From Gammaproteobacteria bacterium (lineage in GTDB: Bacteria; Pseudomonadota; Gammaproteobacteria; Steroidobacterales; Steroidobacteraceae), in the NCBI GenBank assembly GCA_025357835.1, contig JANYLM010000104.1, positions 19,131 to 83,130 on the forward strand: a stretch of DNA of 64,000 nucleotides, read 5' to 3'. Numbering within the stretch: position 1 is the stretch's first letter; the number at the start of each line of letters is the position of its first letter. The notes beneath the pieces were generated by a model. The model saw only the letters and a list, made by a program, of their open reading frames with translations. It was not told the DNA's origin and searched no databases. This document shows positions 1-7,561 of this stretch, piece after piece. The translations under genes and the position numbers were made by a program.

Positions 1-32
1 ATCTATCGCGCCTACCGGGCTGAACCGATACC

Positions 33-758
33 GTGCAGCTTTTTCGATCGCTGCTTTTCACCACCTACATGATGGCATCGGCCTGCCTGTTCGGGGCGGC
101 AATGGCCTTGAGTTTTTGGCTGCCGTATCGCGCGCAATTCGCGATTGCGCGCAGCTGGGCGCGGATCTTATTATGGGTACTCGACCGCTTGTGCGGTCTG
201 AAGTACGTCGTAGAAGGCCGCGAGCGCATTCCGGCGGGCAATCACATCGTGATGAGCAATCACACTTCGGCGTGGGAAACCGTGGCGCAATTTCTGATTT
301 TCCCGCCGCAGGTCTGGGTGCTGAAACGAGAATTGCTGTGGATCCCCTTTGTGGGCTGGGGACTGAAACGGCTCAGGCCGATCGCGATCAACCGCGGCGA
401 GGGGCACCGGGCGGTGAACCAGGTGATCGAACAGGGCAAGGCGCGGCTGAGGGACGGCCTCTGGGTCATTATCTTCCCCGAAGGCACGCGAGTAGTTGCC
501 GGCGAAACCCGCAAATTCGGAGTAAGCGGCGCGATGCTTTCGATCGCCTCCGGCAAGAGCGTGGTGCCACTGTCGCACAATGCCGGCTCGTTCTGGCCCA
601 GACGCGGGTTTATGAAAAGGCCCGGCACGATACGCGTGGTCATCGGCGAACCCATCGAACCCGCGGACAAGGAACCTCGGCAACTAAACGAGGAAGTGAA
701 GCAATCCATCGAAGCGGGCCTTGCTCGCATTGCGGCGGCAGCCGGCGATACTCGCTAA
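33..758 (+). CDS. plsC: 1-acyl-sn-glycerol-3-phosphate acyltransferase (PlsC-like)
   Basis: Transfers an acyl chain to lysophosphatidic acid to give phosphatidic acid at the inner membrane. The 241-residue protein has an N-terminal hydrophobic stretch (about residues 5-30). It has the acyltransferase block NHTSAWE (76-82), an HX4E version of the usual HX4D motif that I associate with a proteobacterial subfamily. The second block FPEGTR (148-153) binds the glycerol phosphate. The start is a GTG. In Pseudomonas-like genomes plsC lies directly beyond gyrB; here about 10.7 kb of accessory genes separates them, which suggests insertions. Family call is secure; acyl specificity is unknown. Confidence 0.9.
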   Translation: MQLFRSLLFTTYMMASACLFGAAMALSFWLPYRAQFAIARSWARILLWVLDRLCGLKYVVEGRERIPAGNHIVMSNHTSAWETVAQFLIFPPQVWVLKRELLWIPFVGWGLKRLRPIAINRGEGHRAVNQVIEQGKARLRDGLWVIIFPEGTRVVAGETRKFGVSGAMLSIASGKSVVPLSHNAGSFWPRRGFMKRPGTIRVVIGEPIEPADKEPRQLNEEVKQSIEAGLARIAAAAGDTR

Positions 759-1096
759 GCCCCGCGCAATCTTTGCGCAGTGATGCGAATCATTCCTCCC
801 GCAACGGTGGCACGACGCGCAGTCAGTCCGAGAGAACTTAAGCGTTCCACCACCCACTGGGGCGAGAGCCGCAGTTTGGAGTAGTTACTCACGCGTAGCC
901 GCCACGAGTCGCCTTCACGCTGGTGCAACTGATCATGGACCGTCACGGTGGTGTCTGCATATTCCAGAAAGCAGGTCAGTATTCTCTCTTGGTCACTGCG
1001 AACCATGATGAAGCGTGCATCGCCTTGTAAGGGCGCAGCGTAAATTGCGGCTGGCGCGGACCCTACGCATCGTATACTTTTAAGATTCATGCTCAC
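755..1096 (-). pseudogene. Probable C-terminal remnant of a SAM-dependent methyltransferase
   Basis: A 113-residue minus-strand ORF whose C-terminal two thirds (LTCFLEYADTTVTVHD, then KLRLSPQWV) resembles the last part of small class I SAM-dependent methyltransferases. No GxGxG SAM-binding motif is present. Upstream there is no room for one, because its 5' end runs into the start of the convergently overlapping antiporter gene. I read it as a truncated relic or a mis-started ORF rather than a working enzyme. The methyltransferase link rests on remembered family patterns, not on a search. Confidence 0.45.
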
Positions 1097-2075
1097 AATT
1101 GTTCTGTTCCTTGGGTCGGCCGCCGCGATTTATTTTGCGTGTGAATTCTTCGTCAACGGCATTGAGTGGCTGGGCCGCAAGCTGGGGGTAGGAGAGACCG
1201 CTACCGGCACCATCCTGGCGGCTTTCGGCACCGCACTGCCGGAAACCGCGGTGACCTTCGTAGCCGTGGTTTTTGGACGCGATTCCGCGCAGAAGGACAT
1301 CGGCGTCGGCGCGGCCTTGGGCGGACCGTTGGTTCTCGCCACCATTTCCTACGCAGTCGTCGGCTTCGCCATGCTGTGGAACCGCCGGCGCCTCGGTCGC
1401 GCGACACAGGTCATCGAATGCGACCCGAACAAGCTGTGGCGCGATCAGGCCTGGTTCCTGTCCATTTTCGTGGCCAAGATTGCGCTCGGCCTGCTCGTGT
1501 TCGGTTACAAGCCTTGGCTGGGAGCATTATTTTTGCTCGCTTACGCGGTGTATTTGGCACGCGAACTGCGCGGTGCGCAGGTCTTGAACGAAGACGAACT
1601 CGTGCCCCTGAAGCTGCATCCCAGCGGCGACCCGGGCCTGGTATGGCCGCTGCTGCAAACCACTCTCGCCCTGCTCGCCATCGCGGTTGCGTCCAGAGTA
1701 TTCGTCGGTCAGCTCGAGGCCATAGGAATCTGGACCGGCCTGTCGCCGCAACTGGTGGCGCTGCTATTGAGCCCGGTGGCCACTGAATTGCCCGAGACCA
1801 TGAATGCGATCATCTGGGTGCGTCAGGGCAAGGAGCGCCTGGCACTTGCTAATATTTCGGGCGCGATGATGATACAGGCCACCGTCCCGACCGCTCTCGG
1901 CTTGTTCTTTACACCCTGGATGTTTTCGCGCGAGCTGATCGTCTCGGGAGTCATCACTATAGCGGCGGTTGCGGTGCTGCTGGGGCTGCTCTCCAAAAAT
2001 ACGGTTAATGCCCGATCGCTGATGCCGCTCGCCGGGCTGTACGCGATCTTTGTCGCCATCATCGCCATGATGTGA
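1089..2075 (+). CDS. CaCA-family sodium/calcium-type cation exchanger
   Basis: Predicted inner-membrane antiporter of the calcium:cation antiporter superfamily. The 328 residues contain about ten hydrophobic helices and two inverted alpha-repeats, each with a signature: GTALPE near residue 40 in the first half and ATELPE near residue 237 in the second. These acidic/Pro motifs form the ion-binding centre in the family. The hydrophilic loop between the halves (about residues 110-185) is longer than in the smallest homologues. The gene stands alone, converging on the kelch lipoprotein gene with only 19 bases between stops. The ion transported (Ca, Na, K) cannot be told from sequence. Confidence 0.85.
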   Translation: MLTIVLFLGSAAAIYFACEFFVNGIEWLGRKLGVGETATGTILAAFGTALPETAVTFVAVVFGRDSAQKDIGVGAALGGPLVLATISYAVVGFAMLWNRRRLGRATQVIECDPNKLWRDQAWFLSIFVAKIALGLLVFGYKPWLGALFLLAYAVYLARELRGAQVLNEDELVPLKLHPSGDPGLVWPLLQTTLALLAIAVASRVFVGQLEAIGIWTGLSPQLVALLLSPVATELPETMNAIIWVRQGKERLALANISGAMMIQATVPTALGLFFTPWMFSRELIVSGVITIAAVAVLLGLLSKNTVNARSLMPLAGLYAIFVAIIAMM

Positions 2076-2094
2076 AATCACTCGACAGAGTAGG

Positions 2095-3924
2095 TCAATT
2101 CACCGTGGTGCTTACTGGTGTCGAAGTGATTCCGTTGGCGACAACGGCGAGCAAACTTGCGCCGGTTTCCGCGGCCGCCGGAACGTCGAAGGATGTGGAA
2201 ACGATCGTGGTGCCGGTCGCGACGCCCATGCTGCTGTGGTCGTGTGTTCGCGCGTAGATGATATGACCCGACGCCGTATTGGTGATACGCACCAGCGGAT
2301 AGTTGGTGGCGGCGTTGAGTTCGTCACCGAAAGCGGCGGCCTGCGACAAACCGTTCAACTTCATCCCTGCAATGACGTAAGTGGAGCCCCGCGTTACTGT
2401 CGCCGGTGCATTGGTAATCGTGGGGGCCCAGGCCGGATTGGCGCTGCCGTTGCCGCTGTAAATACTCGTGAGCCCCCCGGTTACAAGCGCCTGACCATTG
2501 GGCAGTGGCAGAACAAAGTATTGGGTAGTGCCGCCATTAATTGGCAAAGCCCCCGTAACCGACATCTTGGCGCCGTCGTATTCATAGAATTTGCCGGAGT
2601 CCGCGGCAATCAGCACATGACCGGAGGGAAGCAAGGCGGCGCTAGCATCAGCAACGTCGTCGCCGGCGCCAAAATCCGGTCCCGCCCTGAAGCTGCCCGA
2701 GGCCGCGGGCGTCGGTCCGGGGGTGTAGATAACGGTGTGGGCAGCCATTCCGTTGGCTGCCGCACCTGTGGCGAAGACCGTGCCATCGGGCAGCAGAATT
2801 GCAGGCCCTACTTCCCCCGGTGGAATGTAAGTGCCCGCCGGACCCGGACCGTAGCTCACACCGCCAACAACCTGAATCGGCGCTGGACCGTAACTTAGAC
2901 CGCCAGGCGCGCTAGAAGGCGATGTCAGTCCATCCGGCGTATTTCCATCGCTGTACCATAACGCGGCGAGTGAGTCGTAATGTTCGGCATGGCGCGGATC
3001 GCCGACATCGATGCTGAAGAGTTCACCGTCCGGCAAGAGGGTCCAGCCCTCTTCGGCGAAATCGTCCGCCTTGCCCGGGGCGGGGAGTGATGTCCAGGAC
3101 AAGTTGACTGGGTCGAGGCGCCACATAGTGCGGCCCAGCTTAGTGCCAAAAACGAAGCTGCCATCTGGCAGGACTGCTGAAGGCGAATCACCAATATAGT
3201 TGACCCCGGGCGGTGCGCCGATCATCGTCCAGCTGTCGGCGACGGGGTCATACACGGCCGACATGTTGGTCAGACCGCTGGGCGCGAAGGGCAGGCTGTA
3301 ATTATTCTGGTTATATTCGCCGCCGACGAACAGCACCCGACCGTCGGCCAGCACGGCCTGCGCGCCATCGGCAGGCGCGTAACCAGCCGGTGAGCTCGAA
3401 AGTCGGCGCCAGGTGCCGTTGATGTAGTTGCCCTGCGAGTCCGGCGTCAGATTGTAAAATACGCCGGCATCGCTGATTGACTGCATCATGACGCTGCCAT
3501 TGGTCAGTAACAGACTCAAATATCCGGGTTCGGGCGGTTGGTTCGCGAGAGCGGTGAACGGCACGGTCGTGCAGATGACGGCTACATTGGTCACATTCGC
3601 GTTACCCACCGTGCCGGAGCCATTAGTAACCACACAATTCTGCGAAGGTACAGAGGGCTGCGTTGCCACGACTACTGAATAAGCAGCGCCACTCCCGAGA
3701 CTAGCGGGAAAGATGAACGGACCCGGCGCGAACACTGCGAGGCCGGGGCCGCCGTCATTCTGCAATGCCAAGCCTGCGCCGCTAAGTCCTGAGACCATGC
3801 CGCTGACAGTGTAGGTGGTCAACGGCGTGGATGCACCGCCACCACCACATGCGACAAGAAGCGCAACTTGAATCGATGTGACCACTACTTTCGCGAAATA
3901 TTGAGGCTCTATGTTCTTGGTCAC
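2095..3924 (-). CDS. Kelch/galactose-oxidase-like beta-propeller lipoprotein
   Basis: A secreted or outer-membrane lipoprotein of unknown role. The ORF track starts at 4008, but that extension runs through an attC-like repeat. A GTG at 3924 gives a clean type II signal peptide (KNIEPQYFAK, then VVVTSIQVALLVAC with lipobox LVAC); an ATG at 3954 is an alternative. After a GGGG spacer comes an Ig-like module (YTVSGMVSGLSGAGLALQNDGG) of a kind often repeated in proteobacterial surface proteins. Kelch-type repeats follow, with recurring LPDG and DGRVLFVGGEYN motifs, and then an IPT-like C-terminal domain. It is the leftmost gene of the attC-like array. Confidence 0.75.
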   Translation of the reverse strand: MTKNIEPQYFAKVVVTSIQVALLVACGGGGASTPLTTYTVSGMVSGLSGAGLALQNDGGPGLAVFAPGPFIFPASLGSGAAYSVVVATQPSVPSQNCVVTNGSGTVGNANVTNVAVICTTVPFTALANQPPEPGYLSLLLTNGSVMMQSISDAGVFYNLTPDSQGNYINGTWRRLSSSPAGYAPADGAQAVLADGRVLFVGGEYNQNNYSLPFAPSGLTNMSAVYDPVADSWTMIGAPPGVNYIGDSPSAVLPDGSFVFGTKLGRTMWRLDPVNLSWTSLPAPGKADDFAEEGWTLLPDGELFSIDVGDPRHAEHYDSLAALWYSDGNTPDGLTSPSSAPGGLSYGPAPIQVVGGVSYGPGPAGTYIPPGEVGPAILLPDGTVFATGAAANGMAAHTVIYTPGPTPAASGSFRAGPDFGAGDDVADASAALLPSGHVLIAADSGKFYEYDGAKMSVTGALPINGGTTQYFVLPLPNGQALVTGGLTSIYSGNGSANPAWAPTITNAPATVTRGSTYVIAGMKLNGLSQAAAFGDELNAATNYPLVRITNTASGHIIYARTHDHSSMGVATGTTIVSTSFDVPAAAETGASLLAVVANGITSTPVSTTVN

Positions 3925-3950
3925 GTTTGCATTCCCGCGGGGTCGGTTGG

Positions 3951-4069
3951 ACATAACGTAGTGAAGCATCGGTTTGGCGCGCGTGCCCCACGAAGCTGCT
4001 TGATCCACATCATCGATTCCCTCCGACTAACGAAGACTACCCGCCGTGCGCTCAAACCGTCGGTCAGAC
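3951..4069 (-). repeat. attC-like recombination site (degenerate)
   Basis: On the minus strand it runs from GTCTGAC to GTTATGT, close to the attC end boxes RYYYAAC and GTTRRRY with one mismatch each. The arms pair imperfectly (GACGGTTTGAGCGCAC against its partner), with an offset near the outer box. Its interior shares ATCGATGAT and CTTCGT words with the site at 5299-5427. The 165 bases between this site and the lipocalin gene stop at 4235 hold no convincing gene. Confidence 0.5.
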
Positions 4070-4234
4070 CGCGTGCAACACCGCGAGTCGAGTCGACAGA
4101 GGGAGCTCCACAGGAACGAAGCGCTCACCTCGAATGCCGATAGCGGTTGCGAAATACGTCGACTCGGCGTCGCTGAATTGGGTCTACGACATACGCCAGC
4201 GCACTCAGTCCAACTATCCCAATGCACGGATGTT

Positions 4235-4798
4235 TTATTTCAGACGCGACCAGACCAGCGTCCTAGTGACGGGCGTACCATCTCCCTGAGTTGTTGTGAA
4301 TTTTATCGTTAGAGCGTCACCGTCGACAGCAATGTGCCTGGTGATGTTCTTTCCGACATCGCCCGGGAACAGTGCGCTTTCAAGGTGATGCGTCACGATG
4401 CCTTGCGCTTCATCCACGGTGTAAGTTCCGAAATAGGCGTCGTAACCCAGCACCGTCTGTGACGTATCGTTCGTTCCTTTTATTGTGATCGCCTTGCGGC
4501 AGTCGTCCGCTAGCATGTCCACTGATCGGCCAGGCCTCGACAGTTGTGCCGCGACGTGTCCGTAAGGGTCGTATATTAGAATTCCTTTTGGCGTTGCCGA
4601 CAGACCCGGATCGACGATAACCTTCCCGTCGGTAGTGGTTGTCACTCTGGACTTAAGGCTCCATCCGCCGATCAGCAGAGCCGAAATGCTACGCCCCGGA
4701 AGGAGAGATGAGTTATCCGATGCATGGGTCGATTGTCCCAGCATCGTGTAGGCAATCGCGATGACAGTCAATGCAGCTAAACTCGGTTGTCGCGTCAC
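4235..4798 (-). CDS. Secreted lipocalin-like domain protein
   Basis: A 187-residue protein with a signal peptide (hydrophobic LAALTVIAIAYTMLG, predicted cleavage near THA-SDN). The mature part resembles the lipocalin-like family found in bacteria: an early GGWSLKS strand, then GILIYDPYGHVAAQL, a family-typical block, and a final strand LTRTLVWSRLK-like edge. Such proteins may bind small hydrophobic ligands, but no ligand is known here. It lies between two attC-like sites in the same orientation as its neighbours, which fits a mobile gene cassette. Base composition looks less GC-rich than that of the origin genes. Confidence 0.7.
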   Translation of the reverse strand: MTRQPSLAALTVIAIAYTMLGQSTHASDNSSLLPGRSISALLIGGWSLKSRVTTTTDGKVIVDPGLSATPKGILIYDPYGHVAAQLSRPGRSVDMLADDCRKAITIKGTNDTSQTVLGYDAYFGTYTVDEAQGIVTHHLESALFPGDVGKNITRHIAVDGDALTIKFTTTQGDGTPVTRTLVWSRLK

Positions 4799-4841
4799 GC
4801 CGTGTACCCCTTAGTTTTTACGAGAATAATCCTGACTCACA

Positions 4842-4897
4842 AGTCAACTTGCACCCGTATTTCAAAACGGGTGATTCCCCAAAAAGCTTGGTTAGAC
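4842..4897 (-). repeat. Short attC-like site
   Basis: On the minus strand a 56-base element from GTCTAAC to GTTGACT, with an internal perfect stem CACCCG/CGGGTG. The TAA stop of the DUF4304 gene lies inside the first box, as is common for integron cassettes. The 3' box has one mismatch to GTTRRRY. The internal stem could instead act as a terminator. Confidence 0.45.
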
Positions 4898-5293
4898 ACG
4901 CTGAGACCAATAGTCATGTGCGACCGGCAGTTTCGCAAGAACCTCGTTCGCGACGTCACCGTATCTGCCATTCTCGAATCGAAACCAACTGTCAGTGCCA
5001 GATCCTTCGCCAGGCTTTATGCGAAACCGATCATTGGGATGAATGTCCCAAGCTCTGACCTTAGATGCCGGAATGTGTTTACCGAAGTGCGTTGTTGTCC
5101 CGCCGATACCGCACCGAGATATCTCAATCAGGAAGCCGCCCCCGTTTACGTCGAATTGGAACGTCAGCAATTCGACGTGCGTGACGTGCACCCGCCTAAA
5201 GTGCGGATAAGAGCCCGTGAAGCCGCTTTCGCGGAGCACTGGCACGACGGAAGCCTTTAACGCTACGTCCATGGATTCACGCGGTGACAGCAT
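4892..5293 (-). CDS. DUF4304-like domain protein
   Basis: A 133-residue soluble protein without signal peptide. The pattern of a leading helix (LKASVVPVLRESGFTGS), a short strand with FRR, then LLTFQFDVNGGGFLIEIS resembles the DUF4304 family, whose function is unknown. It starts six bases from one attC-like site and its stop codon lies inside another, so it has the layout of a complete integron cassette. No promoter of its own is visible. The family assignment is by eye and only moderate. Confidence 0.6.
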   Translation of the reverse strand: MLSPRESMDVALKASVVPVLRESGFTGSYPHFRRVHVTHVELLTFQFDVNGGGFLIEISRCGIGGTTTHFGKHIPASKVRAWDIHPNDRFRIKPGEGSGTDSWFRFENGRYGDVANEVLAKLPVAHDYWSQRV

Positions 5294-5298
5294 TGTGT

Positions 5299-5427
5299 GT
5301 TTAACGATTAGGTGGAGCGGCGCGGGGCTGCGCCAACGACCAACGATGCCGATTTAATTCAATCATCGATCCCCTCCTTGGCTCAACGAAGACGTGGCCA
5401 CGCGATCGCTCGAACCGCTAGTTAGGC
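5299..5427 (-). repeat. attC-like recombination site
   Basis: A 129-base imperfect inverted repeat bounded on the minus strand by GCCTAAC and GTTAAAC, both exact matches to the attC box consensus. The two arms align (GGTTCGAGCGATCGCG against GGTGGAGCGGCGCG) with small bulges, as expected for the extrahelical bases that set attC strand choice. Between it and the stop of the next gene lie 49 bases with a near-match box, GGCTAAC. Confidence 0.65.
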
Positions 5428-5476
5428 TTCACGAAACGCAATCAGCTTCGTATTTCGCCACAGGTTGTTAGCCGAT

Positions 5477-5947
5477 TCAGTATCCCCTGACTACTATAGA
5501 CAAAACCATACCGCCCAGTTCCATATCTTCGGTGTAATCGATATCCACACTATCACCCCGATTTTCGGTGCCATACGACATCGACAGCGATATGACGTGC
5601 AGCTGTGTTCGTGGGGAAAATCGCGTTCTTGAGGAGAGGCAAGAGATCACCTCCTTGGCGTTATTTCCTGCGAATTCGGTGGCACCATGCCCCATGAGGC
5701 AGGCGCACACTTTTTTGGCCGATTCGTAACCATTGTGCTCACAACGTTTGGCCGCCAAGGCCGGATCGCCCTCGCCGTTGAAGTTGCTACCCCAACTGGT
5801 GTGGAACTTTAGGCCTCGTTCTTCATTTGGTTTGACTGACTCAACAAATTCGAGCAGCGGCCCGCATAAACCGTTGCTGGCCTGCGCAGTTTCGTGCCCA
5901 GACAAATATAGCGCGCCGAGAACCACAGGAAAAGCGAGGCGTAGCAT
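5477..5947 (-). CDS. Small secreted protein, unknown function
   Basis: The ORF track starts at 6091, but its first 48 residues (SNQRLERSRGATS and onward) are merely the translation of an attC-like repeat. The ATG at 5947, six bases from the end of that repeat, gives a clear signal peptide (MLRLAFPVVLGALYL, cleavage near AQA-SNG). The mature part of about 130 residues has at least five cysteines, among them NGLCGPLL, KRCEHNG and VCACLMGHG, suggesting disulfides in the periplasm. I do not recognise the family. Position and orientation are those of a gene cassette. Confidence 0.6.
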   Translation of the reverse strand: MLRLAFPVVLGALYLSGHETAQASNGLCGPLLEFVESVKPNEERGLKFHTSWGSNFNGEGDPALAAKRCEHNGYESAKKVCACLMGHGATEFAGNNAKEVISCLSSRTRFSPRTQLHVISLSMSYGTENRGDSVDIDYTEDMELGGMVLSIVVRGY

Positions 5948-5952
5948 TTGCG

Positions 5953-6080
5953 GCCTAACGATCAGGCTGAACGACGCGCGGCGGCGTTGCCGATGAACGA
6001 AGGCACTTGATCCCCATCCTCGACCTCGCTGGACCCTTACCGAAGTTGCACCGCGTGATCGTTCCAGCCGTTGATTAGAC
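5953..6080 (-). repeat. attC-like recombination site
   Basis: A 128-base element with strong arm pairing. On the minus strand the start GTCTAATCAACGGCTGGAAC pairs with the end GTTCAGCCTGATCGTTAGGC, leaving one extra G in one arm. The outer boxes are GTCTAAT (one mismatch) and GTTAGGC (exact). The stop codon of the upstream gene falls inside the first box. This is the best-formed of the series. Confidence 0.7.
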
Positions 6081-6362
6081 GCCGGACGCATTTACGCGAC
6101 GTCGCCGCCTTTGATACGCCATGATAATTCCCCAAACGGCGAGGGCTGGGAAAGCCAACACCCATAGGAAGCAAAAACAATTGGCAAGCCACGCTAATAT
6201 CCCGTCCGGCGCTATACCAAGAAACTGAGGCAGTTCCGAGACGCACCCTTTACTACCAGTTGTGCGGTCCACGACAAGCAGTAGACGGTTGTGCGAATTG
6301 AGCCATACCGAAAGTACTCCAGCGCTTAACAGAACTACGAAGATCGACTGGGGCGATTTCAT
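6075..6362 (-). CDS. Small membrane protein, unknown function
   Basis: A 95-residue protein with one hydrophobic segment near the start (IFVVLLSAGVLSVWL) and a longer one after the middle (ILAWLANCFCFLWVLAFPALAVWGIIMAY), ending in a basic cytoplasmic tail QRRRRR. This predicts two or three membrane spans. I do not recognise the family. Its ATG is five bases after a GTTAGGC box and its stop lies in the next box, so it occupies exactly one attC-to-attC unit. Confidence 0.6.
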   Translation of the reverse strand: MKSPQSIFVVLLSAGVLSVWLNSHNRLLLVVDRTTGSKGCVSELPQFLGIAPDGILAWLANCFCFLWVLAFPALAVWGIIMAYQRRRRRVNASGV

Positions 6363-6366
6363 AGGC

Positions 6367-6484
6367 GCCTAACAATTAATTAAGCGACGGATGTGGGGCA
6401 TAACTCCCAGACCGGATGCAACACATTTTGTTGCGGCGTGTGGTGCGCGATTGCCCGATCCGCCGCTCCGTGTGGCTGTTTACG
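6367..6484 (-). repeat. attC-like site at the edge of the array
   Basis: On the minus strand it ends with an exact GTTAGGC box. The outer 5' box is degraded. The inner arms pair well (GAGCGGCGGATCGGGC with its partner), and the centre has a perfect GCAACA/TGTTGC hairpin. The TAA of the dehydratase gene sits at its 5' edge, as in the other units. Confidence 0.55.
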
Positions 6485-7469
6485 CTACGGGTGGAGTAAG
6501 TCCGCCGAGCACTTGCAGGTAGCGCGCACGCTCGATATTGCCACCGCTCAGTACCACGGCAACATTCTTGTTCGCCATCCGCTGGCGCTCTTGCAATAAG
6601 GCCGCCAGCGGAGCCGCCCCCGCGCCCTCTGTCACCTGGTGTGCGTCGTCGAAATACACCCTTATCGCCTCGGCGATTTCGTCCTCACTGACCTCCACGA
6701 TGCGAGCAGCCCCACGACATATGGTTGCGATTGCCTCGGCATTGGGTTCTCGCGTCGCCAAGCCATCGGCAAAGGTTCGTGCCGACGGCGCGTTGGTGGC
6801 GCGACCGGCGGCGAAGGACAGCGCTGTGGCCGGAGCCTTGGCTGCGCCCACGCCGATGATTTCCGTCCTCAGGCCCAACAGGTCTCGCACGGTAAGCAAT
6901 CCGGAGATACCGGACCCCATTCCCACACCGACATACACGGCGTCCAAGTCGCCAACCGCCCGGAACAGTTCGAGGGCGTATGTGGCGACCCCGGTGACTA
7001 GGTCCTTGTGGAATGAGGGGACAAAGTGCAAACCCTCCGCTGCCGCCACTCGAAAGGCCTCGTGCTTTGCTTCGTCGAAGTCCTTGCCGAACTCGACCAC
7101 CCGGGCGCCGAAGGCGGCGATTGCGGAATTCTGGTCGAGGGAGTTGTTGTGGGGCACATAGATTGTCGCCGGAATCCCGCTGCGCGCAGCGGCGAAGGCA
7201 ATGGACTGACCATGATTGCCGCGCGTCGCCGAAATGACTCCGGGGATTTTTGGATCGGCACGCTGCAGGCGATCCAAGTACACCAGCCCCCCGCGGACTT
7301 TGAATGCGCCGGTGGGGGTGTGATTCTCGTGTTTCACCCACACCGTGCAGCCGGCACGTTTTTTAAGCTTCGGCCAGGCGTATTGCGGCGTCGGCGGCAC
7401 CACTCGATGCACCAGCGTCGCGGCCTGCTCCAATTCTGTCATCCCAAATGCGGTTTCGTACGAATTCAC
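6480..7469 (-). CDS. PLP-dependent threonine/serine dehydratase
   Basis: Predicted to deaminate threonine (or serine) to the 2-oxo acid and ammonia. The 329-residue protein is a fold type II PLP enzyme. The cofactor lysine lies in TGAFKVRGG (Lys57) and the phosphate loop is the glycine-rich VGVGMGSGISG (about 181-191). It lacks the C-terminal regulatory ACT-like domain of biosynthetic IlvA, so a catabolic or amino-acid-balancing role is likelier. It follows a MocR regulator and a LysE-type exporter on the same strand. Related family members act on hydroxy-amino acids, so the exact substrate is open. Confidence 0.8.
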   Translation of the reverse strand: MNSYETAFGMTELEQAATLVHRVVPPTPQYAWPKLKKRAGCTVWVKHENHTPTGAFKVRGGLVYLDRLQRADPKIPGVISATRGNHGQSIAFAAARSGIPATIYVPHNNSLDQNSAIAAFGARVVEFGKDFDEAKHEAFRVAAAEGLHFVPSFHKDLVTGVATYALELFRAVGDLDAVYVGVGMGSGISGLLTVRDLLGLRTEIIGVGAAKAPATALSFAAGRATNAPSARTFADGLATREPNAEAIATICRGAARIVEVSEDEIAEAIRVYFDDAHQVTEGAGAAPLAALLQERQRMANKNVAVVLSGGNIERARYLQVLGGLTPPVA

Positions 7470-7561
7470 GGCGTGGCCTTCGATGAGACGCCTGGTAGGC
7501 GCGAAAACTGGTCATGCCCAATTGATGGGCTTAGCAGGGGGTTTTGGTCGTGGACATTTCG

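Noticed and set aside
1-23. Possible 3' end of an upstream gene (frame ending in TGA at 21-23)
   Set aside because: Only seven codons are visible; nothing supports an identity, though a gmhB- or glyS-type neighbour is typical before plsC.
4027-4227. Small ORFs in the gap right of the kelch gene
   Set aside because: They overlap the attC-like repeat and lack ribosome sites or recognisable domains.
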